From: Calliopum simillimum
Taxonomy: Eukaryota; Arthropoda; Insecta; Diptera; Lauxaniidae
NCBI GenBank assembly: GCA_951812925.1
Contig: OX638370.1
Location: 2,008,001 to 2,072,000 of the forward strand
DNA: 64,000 bases
Direction of reading: 5' to 3'
Shown: piece after piece, positions 58,014 to 64,000 of the stretch
How the letters are laid out: every line of letters begins with the position of its first letter
Position numbering within the stretch: the stretch's first letter is position 1
Made by a program: the position numbers and the translations under genes
Notes under the pieces: model-generated
What the model was told of the DNA's origin: nothing
Databases searched by the model: none
Seen by the model: only the letters and a program-made list of their open reading frames with translations

Positions 58014-59550
58014 ACTTCATTAAAACATCACGGAGCAAGCTCCTGTATTCTAACTTGGCCTGTTCTTTTGGCAATGACTTAAATGTTAGCAAAAAAGCTC
58101 TTATCTTACTTTCTAAAGATGAATTATCAGAGTCTTCAAAATATTTACCAATATTTAAAAACTCTTCAACTAATAGAGGAAGCTGTTTACTCTTAAGTAT
58201 GTTATTTTGAGAGACTGGCTCAGTGTGAAAGTTACTAGCGTAAGACTTATCTGCAGTTACAAAATTCGACTTGTTAAGGGCTGCTTTAAGATTATTAGCA
58301 GCTTGATATTTTCTGTCCTTAGCCGAATTTAACAGTTCGAATTTTCGCTTCATGTAAGTCTTGTAAACCGAACAACCCCTATAGTTTGCCGTATGTCCTG
58401 TCTCTTTGCAATTAACGCAAGTAGGAGATAAATTTTCTCCCACTTTCACACTGCAATCACCTGGTGCATGTGAGTTATCACATTTTACACAAGCAAATTT
58501 TCGATTGCAGTTACGGGCAATGTGCCCCCATTGTTGACACCTGTAACACTGTACCTCCTTTTGTTTTGACTTTGGAGATTCCCATGAAATTGATTGGTTT
58601 AAAATATAGCGAAGGCCCTCTATATCACTAAGTTTCTTACCAGAAACAAGAGTCACGAGAAAAAGACTTGTATCGTAATTATTTTTAACAGAGAAAGGAG
58701 TAACAAGTTTTTTAACTTTGTCAACAGTTCCTGAAATCTCAGCATCCAGTGCTTCTTTTATTTCTTGTGTGTCTGTCAAGTAATAAAGACCTCTCATGAC
58801 TATACTAATTTGCTTAAGTTCAGGAGGAGTAAAAGAATGAGATTCAATATTTTGGGTGCGTAATAATTCCATCATTTCAAGGTAAGCGGGTAGATCTTCA
58901 AGGTATAATTTACTTTTAGTTTTACTTTTATTTACAATTTTGTAAACAATTTTTGGGGTTTTGGCATTTAGTTGGTCTACAAGTTTTTTAATATTAACGT
59001 TAAATAGCATTATTGGAGGGCAAAAACCAGACTTCTTTTTTTTACCCAAATTTTGTACATTGCTTTTATTATTAGAATTAGGAATAATATTTGTATTAGG
59101 CGCAGAAGGCTTCTTGCTGGTTTCAATATTCATTTCACCTAATATAGCAAATCGATTTGTCGAAACTGTTACTTGCCCCAGGGACGAAACATCAACATGC
59201 TTGGCGTTCATGTTAGGTTCGCCTTGTTTTGCACTCTTACGTTTGCGACTCGAATCAGATACTTCGTCAAAAGTGTCATTTTCACTTGAAAGACCATCCA
59301 TTGAAATGTCAACTTCACTTAGTTCATTTGTCTCACCTGCGATTGTTCCAGATGTAGCTTTGAAGTCATCTATTTTATCTTCAGAAGTAGAGTTTGGTGA
59401 TAAAACTGCATTTCTTAACGCTTGGCCAATATTTGATGTGATTTTTCGATTTCTCTTCAGTCTTGACTTTTTTTTCTGGATAGACTTATCCGGCGGCATT
59501 TTTTTTGGATGGTCTTTTACATCCAGATTAAAAAGTTTATTATCCACCAT
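58003..59550 (-). CDS. Jockey ORF1 (Gag-like, three zinc knuckles)
   Basis: 515 aa, ATG at 59550. Basic Lys/Arg-rich N-terminus (residues 17-40), acidic/Ser linker, then a domain at about 200-310 resembling the PRE_C2HC region of insect LINE Gag proteins. Three CCHC knuckles follow: C335-C338-H343-C348, C354-C357-H361-C366 and C378-C381-H386-C393. The C-terminus (about 480-515) is helical and charged. These proteins package the element RNA into ribonucleoprotein particles. The stop overlaps the ORF2 start. Confidence 0.92.
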   Translation of the reverse strand: MVDNKLFNLDVKDHPKKMPPDKSIQKKKSRLKRNRKITSNIGQALRNAVLSPNSTSEDKIDDFKATSGTIAGETNELSEVDISMDGLSSENDTFDEVSDSSRKRKSAKQGEPNMNAKHVDVSSLGQVTVSTNRFAILGEMNIETSKKPSAPNTNIIPNSNNKSNVQNLGKKKKSGFCPPIMLFNVNIKKLVDQLNAKTPKIVYKIVNKSKTKSKLYLEDLPAYLEMMELLRTQNIESHSFTPPELKQISIVMRGLYYLTDTQEIKEALDAEISGTVDKVKKLVTPFSVKNNYDTSLFLVTLVSGKKLSDIEGLRYILNQSISWESPKSKQKEVQCYRCQQWGHIARNCNRKFACVKCDNSHAPGDCSVKVGENLSPTCVNCKETGHTANYRGCSVYKTYMKRKFELLNSAKDRKYQAANNLKAALNKSNFVTADKSYASNFHTEPVSQNNILKSKQLPLLVEEFLNIGKYFEDSDNSSLESKIRAFLLTFKSLPKEQAKLEYRSLLRDVLMKYGP

Positions 59551-59902
59551 AAAAAGTTTTGATTATGCGACAAATTAAATGAAAATTATGTAAAATTTTA
59601 AATAATTTTTTTTTTTTTTTTTTTTTGTAGAAAATCAATTTAAAAATTTTATTTTCGTCAGAGAAAAAAAGCGTGCGCTTCCTCAAAAAGTAAAATTTTT
59701 TTACTTCATATTTTTTTTTCAAAATATTTTTCCCAAAATTTTTATTTTGAAAATCTTTTATAGTTTTTATTAAGTTCAATGTCAATAAAGTGCAATGCCT
59801 TTGAACGAAGCAAACCCTGTGTGTCAGACGGACCCGTCTCAAATCCGTAATGGGTTCCCTTTCTTTGGCCTGGCCAAAAACTAAATACCCTACACTGCAT
59901 TT

Positions 59903-60818
59903 TAAGTATATTACACAGGTTTACAAAAAAATAAAAAATGTCATGGCGTTTTGACCAGACTATATATTTCCAAGAGACTTTGACGTCTTGACTCCGAATC
60001 CCGGGCCCGTTTTCTTTCAGAACGTCTGAGAAAAAAAGATTTCATGGTCATATGGAGGTCAAAATGTAGATCATGTTTTGTTTAGTGATAGTTTCGCCAA
60101 AATTCTGAAACTAATTTTTAATCATTAAGCTTTTAGGTTTTAAAAAGAATAATATGGAATCAAAAAGGGTATCTCGGACCTAGTTTCGGAGATATAGCCA
60201 TCGAAAGATCAGAATATATATCTTCTATGAAAACCGTGTGAGAAATTTGGAAAATATTGTGGTCGTATGAAAGGTATTTTGTTGGTGTTGTTATTGTTGT
60301 TGTCGTTTTTGTTGTTGTTGTTGGTGTTGTTGATTTATATGTTGTTGTAATTGAAAAATTTCACAAAATTTCAAAAAGGTCATATCTCGAAAACTATGAA
60401 TCCAATTGAAAATATGCTCGAAACATTTTTATAGGCTGTCAAAATACCTTTCATATGACACCAACATTTTACAAATCCATCCAAGGGTTCCCAACTTATA
60501 GCGGTTTTCAAAGAACACATATCCGGATCTTTCGATGGCTATATCTCCGAAACTAGGTCCGAGATACCCTTTTTGATTCCATATTCTTTTAAAAAACTAA
60601 AGGCTAAATGATAAAAAATTAGTTTCAGAATTTTTGCAAATTAATCACTAAACGACACATGACCTCCATATGACCTTGAAATATTTTTTCTCAGACGTTC
60701 TGGAAAAAAACGGACTTGGGATTCGGATTCAGGACGTCAAAGTCCCTAGGAAACACATAGTCTGATCAAAACGCCATGACATTTTTTTATTTTGTAAACC
60801 TGTGTTATTAAACACTTA
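59903..60818. repeat. 0.9-kb palindrome with GTT-rich centre
   Basis: Left arm from TAAGTATATTACACAGGTTT (59903) and right arm ending at 60818 are near-perfect reverse complements over roughly 400 bp each. The axis is near 60340-60360 in a GTTGTT-rich spacer. Arms contain CATGGCGTTTTGACCAGACT and CATATGGAGGTC. No protein recognised. Foldback-like element. Confidence 0.85.
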
Positions 60819-60869
60819 GTTGATAAATACTATGCAATATTCTTGTACGTACATACAAGTTTTTATTAA

Positions 60870-61240
60870 AAAAAATTTTATTATTGCTTATATGGGAAGT
60901 GCCACGCCCTCGTCTCCGAGTTAATCTAGATTTTGCAAAGAGTATGAATTTACTGTTCTGAGTGATTGAGCGCAATTCGGTTAGGTTTGCTTAAACAAAA
61001 ATCTTTCATTGTAGCATTTTAAAACTTTCGTTCAAATGGGAGGTGCCACGCCCTCTAGTCCTACTTCACCTCCTTTTTGTTCAGAGTTTACAATTAATGT
61101 TTTAAGTGTTTGGGTGAAATTTGGTTGGATTATCTCAAAAAACAAATTGGTATATCATTTTGAAACTTTTGCTTATATGAGAGGTGCCACGCCATATTGT
61201 TCGAGTTCGCTTAGTTTTTTCTCAGAGCTTGCATTTATTA
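60870..61240. repeat. TATGGGAGGTGCCACG-type dispersed repeat
   Basis: Two to three units with GGAAGTGCCACGCCCTC / GGAGGTGCCACGCCCTC and GGTTGGATTATCTCAAAAAA, related to 42750-43220. Further on, GTTCGAAATGGAGG / GTTCGAAACATATCC pieces recur near 61270 and 61560. Confidence 0.65.
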
Positions 61241-61939
61241 ATCTGTTCATTTGTTTTTGATGTACGTTGCGGGTTCGAAATGGAGGCTCATCTGTTTTTG
61301 TGCACATTGGGCATTAACATTAATTAAAGCAAATCCGTTCTGAGTTCGTGTTTGAAGTTCTTTACGGGTTCAAAATGGACTTACCCAGGTTCAAATCCTA
61401 CCACAGGTGGATTTTTATCCTTTTTTTCTTCCTGTTTATCTTTTATTTTTTTATTTTAATTGTGAATAAGAGCATCAAAACTTTTATTTTTTGTAAATAT
61501 ACTGCATTAACATTATTTAAAGAAAATCCGTTTTGAATTCGTTTTTGATGTACGCTAAGGGTTCGAAACATATCCGCATCCGTTCTTGTGCACATTGGGA
61601 AGTTACACCCTTTTCCAATACGATCATATGTATATGTACTCGAATATTCGAATTGACATTTGTAAATGAAACTGTCAATTGTCATCGATGAAGTTTAACA
61701 GAAACTGTAAAAAAATTGCAAAAAAAAAATGAAGTTTTGAACGCACACAACAAACGAACTTTCGTCATTTAACAAAGTACTGACTGATAGCTTTCTGTTA
61801 GTTGGCAAAAGTTAGCGGCGTTTTCTTTTAGTCAGTACGATATTCCATAAACTGCACATTAGTTAACCACGCTATCACAACCACGACATTGACATTTTAA
61901 ATGTCAAACATTATGCTCTTCTTTTTTTTTGCTGCTCCT

Positions 61940-62745
61940 CTTGTTCGTAACTTTTGAATGTCGAAGAATTCGTCAACTTTGAAGTGCGGAAGTTTCGTAC
62001 AAATGTTTAAATTTCAATGCTACGTCATATTAAATAATGAGAGTAACAAAAGTTTTATGGAATATTTGTTGTAATTGAATCAGTCATTTTTAAAAGGAGA
62101 TATATGACAAAATTTTTACTTGTGACAAAGTTAAGAAAAACCCCTATATGTTTGATAAGTCTTTTTTTAATCCAAATTTAGTGTTGGGGTTAACTCAAAT
62201 TGATAGTAAGCCGTAACCTGTGTTCTTAGGAAAAGGATAGACCAACCAGCGCCATCGTCACAACATAAAAAAAGCAAAAAAAAAAACCAATTTTCGGACG
62301 AGCGACACATATCCCCTTTTAAAAATGACAGATTCAATTGTTTCTGTATAACTTTGAACATTCCTAAGCAGTTTAATGTTGCATCGCTACGAAATTTTCA
62401 AAATCTAACGAGTTACATCGTTATAAAGTTTTCATCATAAAATGTTGCCACTTTCGAGAACTTTTTGATATTTGAATTTTCTTGCGCGTAACTATTGAAT
62501 GTCGAAGAATTCGTCAACTTTGAAGTACGCAAGTTTCGTATAAATTTCATTCAAAATGCTACGTCATATTAAATAATGAGTTTGACAAAAGTTTTGTCGA
62601 ATATTTGTTGTAATTGTTTCAGTACAAGCAGTTAAAAGTTGCATCGCTGTGCAATTTTCAAAATCTAACGAGTTACATCGTTATAAAGTTTTCATCATGA
62701 AATGTTGCCATTTTTGAGTGCTATTAGATATTTGAATTTTCATGA
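61940..62745 (+). repeat. Direct repeat pair in ABA'B' order
   Basis: Block A (TTGAATGTCGAAGAATTCGT, GCTACGTCATATTAAATAAT, AATATTTGTTGTAATTG) is at 61940-62080 and 62480-62620. Block B (GCATCGCT, AAATCTAACGAGTTACATCG, TTATAAAGTTTTCATCAT) is at 62382-62470 and 62643-62740. It looks like a tandem duplication of about 0.4 kb with an insertion in the first unit. Confidence 0.7.
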
Positions 62746-63689
62746 ATGATAGCAAGGCAGTAAAACAAAAAATTTAATTTGTTATTTTTCAATGATGAAA
62801 ACTTCGTGAAATAAGTTTGGTCTGATTGTCAGTTATAAAGATATTGTTTGTGGTGTTCAAAACAAAACAGATATATTACAACAATGAAACATGCTGATCA
62901 AATCTTCCCAATTCAGGCCTACTCACCCGATTTGAGGAATTACTCAACTATCTTGACCATTCATTGGACCGTTATTTCTTATAATTCCAAGATAAATAAA
63001 ACCTTTACCAGTCGATAGAGAATTTATCCCCAAATAACACATCAAATTGGGCCTTCGGAATTTTTTTGAAAATTATCTAAATTGCGGCATTCCACATGCA
63101 GCGAGCAGGTAATGATTTTTTACTAATATTTGATTACAGATCTAGACACAAAATATTTTTACAGTATAAAGTTTGATTAATAATTTGATGCAAAGTAACG
63201 CATACCTACCGAATAGTCAAATTTTTAAGGCCCTCTTGCTCATTAACCAGACTTTATGCTGTAAAAATATTTTACATCTGCAGAGTACACATATAGATAT
63301 ATAAAAAATTAAGCAAACTTCTCCGCCTCTGGGAAATATTTACACTTTTTTAGTAAGATGCCTTGGTTTTCCCTAATACTGAAAAAAGACTTACACGGCA
63401 TCACTATATTGTTAATAACTTTTGCGCAAATATCGATTATCCCAATTTTTTGTCTAGGATATAGTTTCTACACATAGGAGAGTGCTTACATATTTTTTTA
63501 AATATTTTTTAGAGGCGGAAAAGTTGCTTAACCCTGCGTCCATACATGGTAAAAAATTGCGTGAACCGTCTATGAGGTACAATTATACCCTAGTACATTT
63601 CTATTGGAAAATTTGGGAAGAGTCTGAATTAATATGCAAATTAATTGAATCTATTCCATTATTTATTAAAAAGTACAGAGAAAAAAATT

Positions 63690-64000
63690 TAAACTAGTAA
63701 GGGTGTAACTTTTGGCCCGGCCAAACATTAAATACCCTGCACTGCAGTATTTTGAAAATTTTGCTTATATGGGAGTGAAATTTGGTTGGATTATCTTAAA
63801 AAATGTTTTCAGTATAGTGCTTTGAAGCTTTTGCTTATATGGGAGGTGCCCCACCCTCTTGTCCGAGTTCATCTAGCTTTAGCCCAAAGCGTGTATTTAT
63901 AGTCCTTAGCATTTGTGTGAAATTACGTTGAATTATCTCAAAAAACTCTTTCAGTAAAGTATTTTGAAACTTTTGCTTATATGGGAGGTGCCACGCCCAC
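63690..64000. repeat. TATGGGAGGTGCCACG-type dispersed repeat (runs off window)
   Basis: Starts near AGTAAGGGTGTAACTTTTGG and GGCCAAACATTAAATACCCT, which is also seen at 42805 and 59868. It then carries the unit described at 42750. Continues past the window end. Confidence 0.65.

Larger units (their letters stand above)
54737..59681 (-). mobile_element. Near-complete Jockey-clade non-LTR retrotransposon (4.9 kb)
   Basis: Minus-strand LINE with a 5' UTR of about 131 bp, ORF1 (zinc-knuckle nucleic-acid-binding protein), ORF2 (endonuclease plus reverse transcriptase) and a 3' region of about 360 bp ending in CTTTA repeats rather than a pure poly-A. An AATAAA lies just before the tail. A 13-bp target duplication flanks it. 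ORF1 and ORF2 overlap by 11 nt, a typical Jockey-group arrangement. No RNase H domain follows the reverse transcriptase, arguing against the I clade. Apparently full length and young, with one frameshift in ORF2. Confidence 0.88.
59695..64000. other. Repeat-rich intergenic sequence
   Basis: After the Jockey element: a 0.9-kb palindrome, several TATGGGAGGTGCCACG-type repeat units, and an ABA'B' direct repeat at 61940-62745. An open frame at 63482-63697 reads like part of a soluble protein but lies inside repeats. No confident gene. Confidence 0.5.

Noticed and set aside
58961..59578. 205-aa frame antisense to Jockey ORF1
   Set aside because: Mirror frame of ORF1; the zinc-knuckle protein on the minus strand explains the region.
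63482..63697. 71-aa frame with a protein-like composition
   Set aside because: No family recognised and no flanking exons seen. It lies beside dispersed repeats, so there is not enough support for a gene.

Overview
This window is nuclear DNA from a higher dipteran, most likely a tephritid-type fruit fly or a relative. The evidence is eukaryotic genes with GT-AG introns, an insect ionotropic receptor, a nord/NDNF-family gene, an orphan insect GPCR, Jockey-, RTE-, Tc1- and Foldback-type transposons, and a very AT-rich, CAA/CAG-speckled background. There are no bacterial operons and no CRISPR.

Three host genes can be modelled exon by exon. (1) A nord/NDNF-like secreted protein on the + strand has its signal-peptide exon at 5698-5999, a 31.7 kb first intron, and seven further exons from 37686 to 41089 (536 aa). 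(2) An ionotropic receptor on the - strand (19829-22244, four exons, 745 aa) is nested inside that intron. (3) A class A GPCR on the + strand (49595-52240, three exons, 648 aa) has an unusual TM6 motif.

The most striking object is also in the nord intron, at 29494-31798. It is an abruptly GC-rich block bounded by perfect 42-bp inverted repeats. It carries the C-terminal part of a Ty3/gypsy-type integrase, followed with a 20-nt overlap by a complete intronless 548-codon AGC-family protein kinase. The kinase sits where an envelope gene sits in errantivirus-type elements, and its catalytic domain most resembles the N-terminal kinase domain of MSK/JIL-1 kinases, which phosphorylate histone H3. 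A retroelement carrying a captured chromatin-type kinase is the best candidate here for an undescribed system.

The rest is mostly mobile DNA. There is a nearly complete Jockey-clade non-LTR element (54737-59681, - strand) with a 13-bp target-site duplication and one frameshift in ORF2. A 687-bp RTE-derived non-autonomous element (7387-8073) has a 14-bp target-site duplication. A Foldback-like element (8451-9016) has near-perfect 9-bp target duplications, and a paralogous repeat at about 25.6 kb shows its empty site. Large near-perfect palindromes lie at 27392-28784 and 59903-60818, with a rearranged inverted repeat at 25857-27383. There is also a Tc1 relic (16064-17271), a three-copy MITE family, a minisatellite of roughly 114-bp units (12681-13703), tRNA-like sequences and several dispersed direct repeats.

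The host genes show no sign of working together; their link is nesting and proximity. Exon boundaries were inferred by eye from splice sites and reading frame, and protein family calls come from motif recognition without database searches.
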